A stretch of DNA of 64,000 nucleotides from Candidatus Omnitrophota bacterium (lineage in GTDB: Bacteria > Omnitrophota > Gorgyraeia > JAUYCX01). The notes below the pieces were generated by a model. The model was not told where the DNA came from, searched no databases, and saw only the letters and a list, made by a program, of their open reading frames with translations. A program made the translations under genes and the position numbers. This document shows, piece after piece, positions 8,608 to 16,480 of this stretch; the stretch's first letter is position 1; each line of letters begins with the position of its first letter. The stretch spans positions 1 to 64,000 of the forward strand of contig JAUYCX010000041.1 of the NCBI GenBank assembly GCA_030692045.1, read 5' to 3'.

Positions 8608-8964
8608 CTATGATGTTACAATTTTAATTTCTTTCTCTTTAAGATAATTAAGCGCCTCTTTTAAGTATGCATCCTGATTATGTTCCTTAAGATGCTTTAA
8701 GTGCGCCTTTATGACATTGGTGCCTTGTTTTACAATATTATCCATTACCTTTGTCTCTACGTATTTTTCTGCCTCTCTTTCTACAACAGTAATTGCCCCT
8801 TGAGGACAATAGCCAAGGCAAGCACCCAAGCCATCACAGTATAAATCGCTAACCAGCCTTACCTTTCCATCTATTATCTGCAATGCCCCTTCAGGGCAAT
8901 TGGGAATGCATAAACCACAACCATTACATTTTTCTTCATCTATTTTTATAATTTTTCTCTTCAT
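8608..8964 (-). CDS. Ferredoxin with two [4Fe-4S] motifs
   Basis: 118 residues. Two clusters are encoded by CNGCGLCIPNCPEGA (about 14-28) and CDGLGACLGYCPQGA (about 43-57); the second has an altered spacing (CxxxxxCxxxCP) of the kind seen in ferredoxins fused to the oxidoreductase domain encoded at 9868-10356. The C-terminal 50 residues are charged helix. Probably an electron carrier for the FmdE/oxidoreductase neighbours. Confidence 0.88.
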   Translation of the reverse strand: MKRKIIKIDEEKCNGCGLCIPNCPEGALQIIDGKVRLVSDLYCDGLGACLGYCPQGAITVVEREAEKYVETKVMDNIVKQGTNVIKAHLKHLKEHNQDAYLKEALNYLKEKEIKIVTS

Positions 8965-9009
8965 ATTCTTATAATAAATTATCTTTAATCAAAGGTCGTT
9001 ATAACCTTT

Positions 9010-9642
9010 TTAATTGAAACTCTCAACTGTGAATAAACCTTTAACCTCTTCAAATAAAACTATTCTTACCCTTTCCTGCCACATTTGTATAAATTTTTCT
9101 TTTTGTTGCCTATCTGCTGTTCCTACGACACATTTTGTAAAAAGTCTCGATAGCTCTTCTTTTTGTGGAATGCGTTCTGGATAATATGTAACTTTGACTG
9201 ACTTTTTATTATCGTCCCGAGTAAAAACAAAGGCATTTGGCTCTTCATTCTTTTCGTCAAAAACTAATTTATCCTTGCGCTCAAACCTTTCTCCCAAACC
9301 AGCAAATCCAGTTTCTGGCGCGGCGCCTGTTATAAGGCTAATAACTTGCGAAATAGGGCCATTGGCGCCATGCTCAACACTACCCAAAATCTTAACACTT
9401 ATCTCTCCTCTTATGGGAATTTCATTGCCATAAAGGACTTTGAGAGCCTTTTGTGTTATTTTGTAAGCACCAGATACCGCCGGGCAAGAATGGCCAGCTA
9501 ATTTTACAGCATCGCTATAAGTAAAAACAAATTCTTCTGCCTCATCAATTGCGCCCAAAAATACTGCTAATGGCTCTTTTAATTTTATCGGCTCAACATC
9601 ATCATAAAAGGGCTGTTTCCATTTTATTTTAACTTCGCACAT
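9010..9642 (-). CDS. FmdE-like protein
   Basis: 210 residues from the ATG at 9642, chosen because AAGGAGT lies just upstream; the track start at 9741 reads through a palindromic repeat. The FmdE signature AGHSCPAVSGAYKITQKAL is at about residue 50, and SVEHGANGPISQVISLITGA follows. FmdE proteins accompany molybdenum or tungsten formylmethanofuran dehydrogenase genes in methanogens, but bacterial members are widespread and biochemically obscure. No formylmethanofuran dehydrogenase gene is in view. Confidence 0.8.
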   Translation of the reverse strand: MCEVKIKWKQPFYDDVEPIKLKEPLAVFLGAIDEAEEFVFTYSDAVKLAGHSCPAVSGAYKITQKALKVLYGNEIPIRGEISVKILGSVEHGANGPISQVISLITGAAPETGFAGLGERFERKDKLVFDEKNEEPNAFVFTRDDNKKSVKVTYYPERIPQKEELSRLFTKCVVGTADRQQKEKFIQMWQERVRIVLFEEVKGLFTVESFN

Positions 9643-9653
9643 AGTTACTCCTT

Positions 9654-9897
9654 CAATGAGCAGACAACTTGTGGAACGAAGTGACCACAAGTTGTAGTCC
9701 GCCACGTTTCTTGGCGGACGTCTGCGAATTGAACCCAGCACTAATTTTTGAAAAAGCGCTTTTTTAAAAATAAAAGGGGAATCTAATAACTAATCCAACA
9801 ATTCTGAATAACGCACTATTACAAAAATTAGTGCTGGGTCAAATTCAGGCTTATAACTTACGTTCGCTTACGCTCCGTAAGTTATGCCTTCATTTAC
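9654..9897. repeat. Full-length composite palindrome (about 240 bp)
   Basis: From AATGAGCAGACAACTTGTGG to the inverted end CGTAAGTTATGCCTTCATTT, with inner GCGAATT and AAATTC borders. The centre has its own perfect inverted repeat, CCAGCACTAATTTTTG and CAAAAATTAGTGCTGG, about 90 bp apart. The right end overlaps the last codons of the gene at 9868. Confidence 0.75.
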
Positions 9898-10356
9898 CCA
9901 TTCCTCAGAAAGAATATCTCCTTGAAGACTTACAACTATAGATTTAACAGGAATCTTTCTCTTGGCTTCTTGTAAAGCTTGCTGTGCCATAGCCACTAAA
10001 CCACCGCAACAAGGCACCTGCATAATCATTACAGTAAGAGTATTAATCTTGGCATCATCAATAAGAGATTTTATTTTTTCCACATACTCATCCTGGCCTT
10101 CATCGAGTTTGGGACAAGCAATGGCAATGCTTTTTCCTTTTAAATAATCTTTATGAAAATCTCCTACGCTATACGCCACACAATCAGCTGATAAAAGCAC
10201 ATCTGCTTTCTGGTAATAAGGTGCCATTGGCGAAACCAAATGAAGTTGTATTGGCCACTGCATAAGTTGTGACTGCCTTTTACCAGACTCATCACCCGCC
10301 GTTTCTTTCTTTCTAAAATCTTGCATTCTTGAACCAGGACAACCTTCCATAGCCAT
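9868..10356 (-). CDS. Fe-S oxidoreductase C-terminal domain (ferredoxin part absent)
   Basis: 162 residues from the ATG at 10356, which has AAAGGAGG upstream; the track start at 10407 lies in a repeat. Motifs MEGCPGSRMQDF, QWPIQLHLVSPMAPYYQKAD, ADCVAYSVGDFHKDYLKGK, ACPKLDE and VPCCGGL match a family usually annotated as Fe-S cluster-binding oxidoreductase. In many genomes this domain follows an N-terminal ferredoxin; here the ferredoxin is a separate gene (8608). The last residues NEGITYGA are encoded by a palindromic repeat, so the native C-terminus has been altered. Confidence 0.75.
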   Translation of the reverse strand: MAMEGCPGSRMQDFRKKETAGDESGKRQSQLMQWPIQLHLVSPMAPYYQKADVLLSADCVAYSVGDFHKDYLKGKSIAIACPKLDEGQDEYVEKIKSLIDDAKINTLTVMIMQVPCCGGLVAMAQQALQEAKRKIPVKSIVVSLQGDILSEEWVNEGITYGA

Positions 10357-10371
10357 TTTGCTGCCTCCTTT

Positions 10372-10470
10372 TTTAATGAGCAGACGATTTATGGAATGAA
10401 ATGACATAAATCATAGCCCGCAGGGCGTCTGCGAATTAAATCCGCCAAGTTTTGTGGCGGATGGCTTCAT
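10372..10470. repeat. Composite AATGAGC-family palindrome
   Basis: Begins AATGAGCAGACGATTTATGG, has ATTTATG/CATAAAT arms and GTCTGCGAATT, then an ATCCGCC ... GGCGGAT hairpin, and ends GGCTTCATTTGA. It fills the whole gap between the hemerythrin gene stop and the Shine-Dalgarno sequence of the next gene. Confidence 0.72.
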
Positions 10471-11222
10471 TTGATATCTTCTGGAGCAAAACAACAATAT
10501 CCAATAGCATCAAATTTTTTGCGCACTTCTTTCCACTCTTCTTTTTCTAAAACCTCAAGCGCCATAGGATAAAGAATATTGTCTTCTTTGTAAATATGCT
10601 CCTCTAAATTCTTAGTCAAAAATTCTATCAGAGGCGTAATTCCTTCTAAAAATTCCTTAAAATCCTTTTCTTGTTGGGCCATCGCAATTTCATTGAGGCT
10701 CTTCTTTTTCGCTTTAAATTCCGCATGATCTTCTTTAAAAATTTGAGGTGGCTCAGTTATACCATGCTCTTCCAATCGAGGAAAAAGGGCTTCCTCTTCT
10801 CTTTGATGGTGCTTTTCAGTTTCTAAGAAGAAGTGAGAAAGTTCTTTTAAGGTGTTAACCTGCTGCCTTGCCTTTTCAAAAGAATTTACAATGCTTAATT
10901 TTTCTAATATGTGTTTAAGTCTTTTTAGGTTACGTTTTATTATCTTGTGTTCATCCTTCAAAATAGAGATTGGATGTGATGCTGGCAGTCTTATGCGCTT
11001 TGCCTTTGCGTGAAGCTCTTCCTTCATTACATCAAGGTGAACATCACAAAGTCTTTTTAACTCGTTGCGACTAACGCCTTCCTGAATAAGCTCCTGCTCT
11101 GCCAAAGCAAGCTCTGTGGGATTAGTATCTCTAAAATATTTCCTCACCTCTTTTTTTACTTTATCGAGTTCTTCTGGCTTTGCTTCATGCAATTTTTTAA
11201 GTGCTTGTTTTAATCTTTCCAT
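10467..11222 (-). CDS. DUF438-hemerythrin (HHE) protein
   Basis: 251 residues. The N-terminal 70 residues resemble DUF438 (KLHEAKPEELDKVKKEVRKY). A hemerythrin-like HHE bundle follows, with the iron ligands in SHPISILKDEHKIIKR, FLETEKHHQREEEALFPRLE, KEDHAEFKAKK and NLEEHIYKEDNILYPM. Many DUF438 proteins also carry a PAS domain; this one does not. Such proteins bind O2 or NO or help repair Fe-S clusters. An FNR-like box upstream and the CRP/FNR gene next door point to oxygen or nitrosative stress. Confidence 0.88.
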   Translation of the reverse strand: MERLKQALKKLHEAKPEELDKVKKEVRKYFRDTNPTELALAEQELIQEGVSRNELKRLCDVHLDVMKEELHAKAKRIRLPASHPISILKDEHKIIKRNLKRLKHILEKLSIVNSFEKARQQVNTLKELSHFFLETEKHHQREEEALFPRLEEHGITEPPQIFKEDHAEFKAKKKSLNEIAMAQQEKDFKEFLEGITPLIEFLTKNLEEHIYKEDNILYPMALEVLEKEEWKEVRKKFDAIGYCCFAPEDIK

Positions 11223-11279
11223 AAATTCATCTCCCTGTTCTTTTGATTAATCTTAAATTTTTTTCTTCTTTCAACATAA

Positions 11280-11321
11280 AGTATAATCCAATAGTTAATT
11301 TTTTGCTTTGATTTAAGTCAA
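11280..11321 (-). promoter_or_regulatory. FNR/CRP-type box and -10 element for the hemerythrin gene
   Basis: TTGATTTAAGTCAA (11308-11321) differs from the FNR consensus TTGATNNNNATCAA at one base. TATACT (minus strand, 11280-11285) would start transcription near 11273, placing the box centre at about -41.5, the classical class II activator position. The regulator is probably the CRP/FNR protein encoded just upstream. Confidence 0.65.
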
Positions 11322-11363
11322 AAAATAAAAAAATATTTATTTGTGATTTTAAGAAAATTTGTG

Positions 11364-12056
11364 TTAAATTTTGCTGCCCGAGGATATACTTTCCAGAAAC
11401 TTAAGGTTGAGGATGGTAATTTTATTGGCTTGGATTGAAATAGCTTTCTTTTCTTTTAATTTCTTTAAACTGCGGGAGAGGGTTTCTGAAATTGTACCGA
11501 GGCTTTTGGCTAACTGTTCTTTTGTTAGGTTAAGTTTGCACTCTATTCCTTTTGGTGTTCTTAACCCAGATTGCTTAGATAATTCTAATATATACCTTGC
11601 AAGGCGCGAAGTAACCTCTTTTAGCGACAACTCTTCAATTGCTACTGAAAACTTTCTCAGCCTTTGCGAGAAAGAACTCAACATCTTAAGGCTTAAATCT
11701 GGCGATTCTTTCAAAAGTCTTAAAAACTCAGCTTTGGGAATGTATAGTAATTGCGAATCTGTTAATGCCTCAGCATAAGCAGGAAAGGTTTCTCCAGAAA
11801 AAATTGCTGCTTCAGCAATTGTCTGCCCAGTAGTAAAAATGTCGAGTATAAATTCTTTGCCCGAGGAAGATAGTTTATACACCTTTATCCTTCCTGAAAT
11901 AACCAGATAAAAACCTTTTGCCAAATCGCCCTCAGAAAAAATCAATTCTTCTTTTTTGTATTTTTTTATAAGCGCTATATGATTAATATTTTCTAATTGT
12001 TTTCTGGTAAGGGATAAAAAAAGAGGGTTTTCTCTAATTAATACATTTAAATTCAT
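11364..12056 (-). CDS. CRP/FNR-family regulator
   Basis: 230 residues. A cyclic-nucleotide-binding-like beta barrel (about 15-130; LIFSEGDLAKGFYLVISGRIKVYKLSSSGKEFIL) is followed by a winged helix with recognition region KEQLAKSLGTISETLSRSLKKL (about 175-196). There is no N-terminal Cys cluster as in E. coli FNR, so oxygen sensing by a [4Fe-4S] cluster is unlikely; a heme, NO or small-ligand type (DNR-like) is possible. It starts 1 bp after the DtxR stop. Confidence 0.9.
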   Translation of the reverse strand: MNLNVLIRENPLFLSLTRKQLENINHIALIKKYKKEELIFSEGDLAKGFYLVISGRIKVYKLSSSGKEFILDIFTTGQTIAEAAIFSGETFPAYAEALTDSQLLYIPKAEFLRLLKESPDLSLKMLSSFSQRLRKFSVAIEELSLKEVTSRLARYILELSKQSGLRTPKGIECKLNLTKEQLAKSLGTISETLSRSLKKLKEKKAISIQANKITILNLKFLESISSGSKI

Positions 12057-12057
12057 A

Positions 12058-12699
12058 CTATCGCGACAACCTCACAAAAATCTGCTTAGCAATTTCTGAG
12101 TCTATAGCAAACTGGGTTGAGCTAATCTGAAATACATAGGAAGGAAACTTTTGAATTAAAGATATAGCTACCCCTGGCAAGGCACCCATGGCTAAAAGTT
12201 TATTTAATTTTTCATGGTCTTTTGTATTTAGATATGCAATTTTCCCTTTTTGACCTGGCTGCATTTCTGTAAGTACCACGACTAAGGCGGCGGCTTTCTT
12301 TTCAAAAACCTTGCAGCAATTTCCCGGAGGAATGGGTTTGCCGTGCGGACAAATCTTTGGGTGGCCCAAGAGAGTGCAGACATTTTCTTCAACCCCTTTA
12401 TGCAAGAGATGTTCAAAGCGGCAGCTCACTTCATCTATCAACTTTTGCTTTATGTCTAAAACATCCGTGAGCAATCGCTCAGCAAGGCGGTGGCGCCTTA
12501 TAGCTGCTTCGGCTTCTTTTTTACCTTTTTCTAAAAGGATTATGTGGCCAGCTTCTATCTTAATATAACCCAGAGACAAAAGCTCTTTTTGTGCAGGGTC
12601 GTCGCGCACAATTCCTAAATCCAGTGGTTTCTTACCCTCCTCCTCTTTTTGTATCCAGAGCGCCTCTAAAACCTCTTCTGCACGTTCGCTTAGTTCCAT
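12058..12699 (-). CDS. DtxR/MntR-type regulator with FeoA/SH3 domain
   Basis: 213 residues. An N-terminal winged helix (SERAEEVLEALWIQKEEEGK) leads to a dimerisation/metal region (LIDEVSCRFEHLLHKGVEENVCTLLGHPKICPHGKPIPPGNCC), then a FeoA-like SH3 domain (about 140-213; LTEMQPGQKGKIAYL). The CPHGKPIPPG segment is typical of DtxR relatives. It follows the feoB genes closely and probably controls them in response to Fe(II) or Mn(II). The metal ligand set was not checked residue by residue. Confidence 0.88.
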   Translation of the reverse strand: MELSERAEEVLEALWIQKEEEGKKPLDLGIVRDDPAQKELLSLGYIKIEAGHIILLEKGKKEAEAAIRRHRLAERLLTDVLDIKQKLIDEVSCRFEHLLHKGVEENVCTLLGHPKICPHGKPIPPGNCCKVFEKKAAALVVVLTEMQPGQKGKIAYLNTKDHEKLNKLLAMGALPGVAISLIQKFPSYVFQISSTQFAIDSEIAKQIFVRLSR

Positions 12700-12716
12700 A
12701 AAATTCTCCTTCCGAA

Positions 12717-14162
12717 TTATTTTATCACTACATTAAAGAATTCTAAAATAGAATTTAAAATATATGCCACAAAAAAAGAAATAAAAAGAATAAACAAAGA
12801 TATATACGCTCCGGTTTTAATTCCCCTTTCCTTAATATTCATCAGCAACTGTGCAATGCAGGGTAAAAATAGCGTTAATGCAACGCAAGCCACAACCAAC
12901 TGTCTGCCAGTTAATAGTCCTTGCTTATTTAAATCATAAAGCCCTGCTGCACCGTAATCTCTTCGAAAAAATCCGAACAAAAATATTTCTGCGGCTTTAT
13001 CGGGTAAACCGATTAGCCGAACAGGAAATTTCAGAAACCCAACCAGAATATTAAAAATGCCTACTAACTCTCCCAGCCAAATCAGAAAACTTGCAAAAAT
13101 AAAAATGGGAAACACCTCTTTAATATACCAGCGCACACGGCTGTAAGTCTTTCTTAAAACATTGGAAACTTGAGGCCATCTCAGCGGTGGAATTTCCATA
13201 TAAAATGAAGGCATCTCTCCGGGGATTATCCAGCTTGACAAAACTCCTACAAATAGAAAAACAAGACTTATTACGATAATCCAAATAAACATAGCTAGCG
13301 GCCTACCGCCCAACAATGCCATAATCACGCCCAATTGAGCAGAGCAGGGAACTGCTAACGCTAAAAGAAGAGTGGCAATAATGCGCTCGCGTTTAGTAGG
13401 AAGCGTGCGAGTAACCATTGTTGCCATTGTATCACAGCCAAAACCCAAAACCATGGGAATAACTGCCCGGCCGCTTAAACCAATTTTTTTAAACAGCTGA
13501 TCAATAAGCATAGCTAAGCGCGGAAGATAACCTGAGTCCTCAATCACAGCAAATACCAGAAAGAATATTGTCACGATCGGCAGGATTATCGCCACAGCAT
13601 ACCTAACTCCCAAAGTGAGAACTCCATATTCGCCCACTAAAAGCTCTTGAATAATTTTAAAAGGGATAATGGCAGTAAAAAATTTAGTTAGAGCGGGATT
13701 GATAATCTGTTCAAACACTTTAACTTCAAGAAAATTTACCACAACCCCGGCACCAAAATCTCCCACGAATTTATAAAGCCCATAATAAAGAATAATAAGT
13801 AAAATCGGGCCTCCCATAAAAGGATTCATCAAAATTTGACTAAACTTTTCTTTTAAGGAAAACTTATTTTTTTCGCTAAACCGCATTACCCTTTGGCAAA
13901 TTTGGTTTGCTTCTTCCTGGCGTCTTAGAGAAATTAAAAAACTGAGAGGCTGCGAATAGCTTTCTTTTGTGCGAGAAATAATTTCCTGTATCTGTGGGAA
14001 ATCCTGAGGTTCTTTTTGCTTGACTAAGCCTTCAATCTCCCTATCCTCTTGAAGTAATAATAAAGAGATGGCTCTTTTAGAGACAGGATAATCAGCAATT
14101 AAAATCTTCTCAATAAGCTCAACGGCAATTTCCAGGGTTGTTTCTTCTGACATACTCTTCAA
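12717..14162 (-). CDS. feoB: FeoB membrane domain (split FeoB, C-terminal part)
   Basis: 481 residues. After a helical spacer region come the two Gate motifs and many transmembrane spans: LTLGVRYAVAIILPIVTIFFLVFAVIEDSGYLPRLAMLID, VLGFGCDTMATMVTRTLPTKRERIIATLLLALAVPCSAQLGV and FFRRDYGAAGLYDL. This is the ferrous-iron permease part of FeoB. The GTPase part is a separate gene upstream in another frame with a 44-bp overlap, so the proteins would assemble from two chains unless a frameshift joins them. Confidence 0.92.
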   Translation of the reverse strand: MKSMSEETTLEIAVELIEKILIADYPVSKRAISLLLLQEDREIEGLVKQKEPQDFPQIQEIISRTKESYSQPLSFLISLRRQEEANQICQRVMRFSEKNKFSLKEKFSQILMNPFMGGPILLIILYYGLYKFVGDFGAGVVVNFLEVKVFEQIINPALTKFFTAIIPFKIIQELLVGEYGVLTLGVRYAVAIILPIVTIFFLVFAVIEDSGYLPRLAMLIDQLFKKIGLSGRAVIPMVLGFGCDTMATMVTRTLPTKRERIIATLLLALAVPCSAQLGVIMALLGGRPLAMFIWIIVISLVFLFVGVLSSWIIPGEMPSFYMEIPPLRWPQVSNVLRKTYSRVRWYIKEVFPIFIFASFLIWLGELVGIFNILVGFLKFPVRLIGLPDKAAEIFLFGFFRRDYGAAGLYDLNKQGLLTGRQLVVACVALTLFLPCIAQLLMNIKERGIKTGAYISLFILFISFFVAYILNSILEFFNVVIK

Positions 14163-14691
14163 TCCTTCCTTTTAAGATATCCATTCCTCGGCCGGTTAGA
14201 GAAACTGTGGCAACAACTGGAATATTCAATTCCTGTTCTAAACGATTTAATTCAAATTCTACTCCCAAATCCTCTGCCTCATCCATAATGTTTAAAACCA
14301 AAATCAACGGGAGCCTTGCTTCGATAAGTTGAAGAGTTAAGGGAAGCATTCTTTGCAAACTCTTGGCATCAACTATATGAAGAATTATTTCTGGACATTC
14401 TTTAAAAATAATTGAGCGGGCAACCCTTTCTTCTTCAGTGATTGGTAAAAGCGAGTACATTCCAGGGGTGTCAATTACCTCAAATACAAATTCGCCAATT
14501 TTACAAATCCCCTTAGAAACTTCAACCGTTGTTCCAGGATAATTGGAGACAGTGGCATAACTGCCAGTCAAATTATTGAATATCACTGATTTGCCAACAT
14601 TGGGATTGCCAACAATTGCGATTTTTCTTGTCTGAGTTGCTGAGCAAGTATTTTTTTCTAAAGGATTTATTTTTTTAAAAAAACTAAACAT
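14119..14691 (-). CDS. feoB: FeoB GTPase domain (split FeoB, N-terminal part)
   Basis: 190 residues. G1 GNPNVGKS, G2 in NYPGTTVE, G3 DTPGMYSL, G4 NIMDEAED (normally NxxD) and an SLTG G5 region make a FeoB-type G domain that ends where full-length FeoB continues into its helical insertion domain. The overlap with the membrane-domain gene is 44 bp and in a different frame, compatible with real gene fission plus coupling, with programmed frameshifting, or with a mutation. Confidence 0.9.
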   Translation of the reverse strand: MFSFFKKINPLEKNTCSATQTRKIAIVGNPNVGKSVIFNNLTGSYATVSNYPGTTVEVSKGICKIGEFVFEVIDTPGMYSLLPITEEERVARSIIFKECPEIILHIVDAKSLQRMLPLTLQLIEARLPLILVLNIMDEAEDLGVEFELNRLEQELNIPVVATVSLTGRGMDILKGRIEEYVRRNNPGNCR

Positions 14692-14695
14692 TGCT

Positions 14696-15412
14696 TTAAA
14701 AAGGCGCTCCTATAATCAACCGAGATTGGAAATCATCAGAATTATGATTTGTGCCAAAAGCAACACCCATTGACCACCAGAATTTGTTAGCACGGTAAGC
14801 AATAGTTGGCCCAAGCAAAAATTCTTTATCCGAATAACTTCCCTTTGATTCTATGCCAGCTTTAAAGCTTGAAGAAAAAATCCTGTTTACCCCTATAGCG
14901 TAGCCAAAATCTGTTTTACCTTCATTTTCTAAAGCGCGTTCTAAGACCTGATTATAGCTTAAATTAAAATCTCCGATATCCTTGGCTAAAACCAATTTTG
15001 CTTCTATTTCATTTGGCTTGGAAAAATCGCTATTTCTTTTATATTCAAGATAAAAAAGCGTATCCAACGGCAATGTTTTCTTTTCTGCCAGGCGATATCG
15101 AGTTCTTATCTTAAAGCCATCATATTTAAAATGGCGGTCTTTTTGTTTGTTTTTGTTGAGGAATTGTTGATAAATCGCTACATCCCAATGATCTGTTAAG
15201 CCATATTCATATTCTAACCAATGCTTTAAGGTATTTTTATTAGATGCATTATTATCCGGTAATTCTGTAGTTAGATAATACTCAACCTCAGATTTACCTT
15301 TTGGCATAGTCATATATTCGTAAGTCCAGACATAGGCTCTTTGGTCAGCAAAACAAAATGAAGCTAAAGCAAAAAATATAATCCCAAAACCAACCAGAAA
15401 TTTGTTAAACAT
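14696..15412 (-). CDS. Outer-membrane beta-barrel-like protein
   Basis: 238 residues with a signal peptide (LVGFGIIFFALASFCFA, cleaved near FADQ). The mature part alternates polar and aromatic residues in strand-like runs and ends in RLIIGAPF with a terminal Phe, as outer-membrane barrels do. Strand pairs such as EVEYYLTTELP, HWDVAIYQQFL and KFWWSMGVAFGTNHN fit a small barrel. Its place directly upstream of feoB suggests passage of iron or a chelate, but that is context only. Confidence 0.6.
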   Translation of the reverse strand: MFNKFLVGFGIIFFALASFCFADQRAYVWTYEYMTMPKGKSEVEYYLTTELPDNNASNKNTLKHWLEYEYGLTDHWDVAIYQQFLNKNKQKDRHFKYDGFKIRTRYRLAEKKTLPLDTLFYLEYKRNSDFSKPNEIEAKLVLAKDIGDFNLSYNQVLERALENEGKTDFGYAIGVNRIFSSSFKAGIESKGSYSDKEFLLGPTIAYRANKFWWSMGVAFGTNHNSDDFQSRLIIGAPF

Positions 15413-15465
15413 AGAAACTGCACCTTTCGCATAAACCTTACCTCCAGCTTTCTGGTCAGCTTGGA

Positions 15466-15639
15466 TTAATTTTTAACCTTTGCCTCTCCTATTTTAGAGT
15501 CAGCTTTCTTCAAACGAATCTTCTCGTGCCTTTCAACTGAAACAATACAAGAATCCTGAACCTTGATTATTATTTCTCCAAATTTTAAGTCCTTAACCAA
15601 AGCGAATATATTTTTAAGGATAGTCTCGTTAATGCTCAT
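15466..15639 (-). CDS. YezD-family (DUF2292) small protein
   Basis: 57 residues from the ATG at 15639, 4 bp past the fur stop; the track start at 15669 would overlap fur. The core ILKNIFALVKDLKFGEIIIKVQDSCIVSVERHEKIRL matches YezD/DUF2292, small proteins often beside iron or sulfur genes. No enzyme function is known. No strong Shine-Dalgarno sequence; translation is probably coupled to fur. Confidence 0.7.
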   Translation of the reverse strand: MSINETILKNIFALVKDLKFGEIIIKVQDSCIVSVERHEKIRLKKADSKIGEAKVKN

Positions 15640-15643
15640 TTTA

Positions 15644-16093
15644 TTATTTACATTTTTGGCAGTAGCCAAAGATGTCCATCTTGTGTCTTATGGGAGTGAA
15701 ATTGCTTTTTCTTGCAAGCTTTTCCTGCAGACGTTCTATGTCTGAATCAAAAACCTCAAAGAATCTGCCGCATTTAAGACAAATAAGATGATCGTGATGC
15801 TCATGGCCAAAATTATGCTCAAGCCGAGAGGTTCTATCTCCAAAATCAACTTCTCTGGCTAAGCCTGTCTTTTGAATAAGTTTAAGGGTTCTATAGACTG
15901 TGGCGTAACCAATCTCAGGGTAAGCTCGACGAATAACCCGATATAACTCGTCACAGCTGACGTGTTTTTCTGTTTTTAAGAAAACTTCTAACACCTTAAG
16001 GCGTTGGCTAGTAACTTTTAGATTACTTTTTTTAAGACTGCTTTTGAATAATTCTATTTCTTTTTGCATAACTATCTGTGTAATCTGTGTCAA
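15644..16093 (-). CDS. fur: Fur-family metalloregulator
   Basis: 149 residues (start 16093, or Met9 at 16069; the first eight codons lie in a CACAGATTACACAGAT-type repeat). Winged helix: LKVTSQRLKVLEVFLKTEKHVSCDELYRVIRRAYPEIGYATVYRTLKL. Metal sites: the HNFGHEHHDHLICLKCGRF cluster and a C-terminal CQKCK zinc pair. The sequence is of Fur/PerR type; the residue that separates them was not resolved. A Fur box lies directly upstream. Confidence 0.9.
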   Translation of the reverse strand: MTQITQIVMQKEIELFKSSLKKSNLKVTSQRLKVLEVFLKTEKHVSCDELYRVIRRAYPEIGYATVYRTLKLIQKTGLAREVDFGDRTSRLEHNFGHEHHDHLICLKCGRFFEVFDSDIERLQEKLARKSNFTPIRHKMDIFGYCQKCK

Positions 16094-16099
16094 TGAAAC

Positions 16100-16114
16100 T
16101 GAAAATCATTTTCA
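16100..16114 (-). promoter_or_regulatory. Fur box upstream of fur
   Basis: TGAAAATCATTTTCA, a perfect 7-1-7 inverted repeat matching the core of the Fur consensus, 7 bp upstream of the annotated fur start. Suggests autoregulation of fur and the YezD gene. Confidence 0.75.
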
Positions 16115-16316
16115 TTATACAAATAAAAAAAATATTGTCAAGCAAAATTTGCTAACTAGCGTTTAAATTTTGCTTGATGCCGAAAATACTTTTTCGGCGC
16201 AAGCGAGAAAATACAAACTTGTGCTTATTTTTTCGCTAGTGTCGAGAAAACTTTCTCGACCAAAGGTCTTCTTGAAAATTTATAGATAGTTAAAAAGTAG
16301 ATTAACTGGTGAGAAA

Positions 16317-16479
16317 TTAGAAGGTTAAGATTTTATCTGATTCAGCAACTATCTTATACATATCCTTCATTGTTGAGATGGGACATAAATTTGAACCTTG
16401 ACTATTACGCTGTTTTAGGCAGGTATCACAAGTGAATATCTCGTTACTGGAATTTAAAATTATATTTATAAGAAATATT
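16317..16479 (-). pseudogene. C-terminal remnant of a DsrE-family protein
   Basis: Below the ORF-track threshold. The minus strand reads open just after the methyltransferase stop: NEIFTCDTCLKQRN, then SNLCPISTMKDMYKIVAESD and KILTF-stop. The CxTCLK pair, the STMKD segment and the ending KILTF match DsrE-like proteins and align loosely with the intact DsrE protein at 17230. No ATG or Shine-Dalgarno sequence begins it, so it is an N-terminally deleted copy. The rest of the gap to fur holds no gene I can see. Confidence 0.6.
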
Positions 16480-16480
16480 C

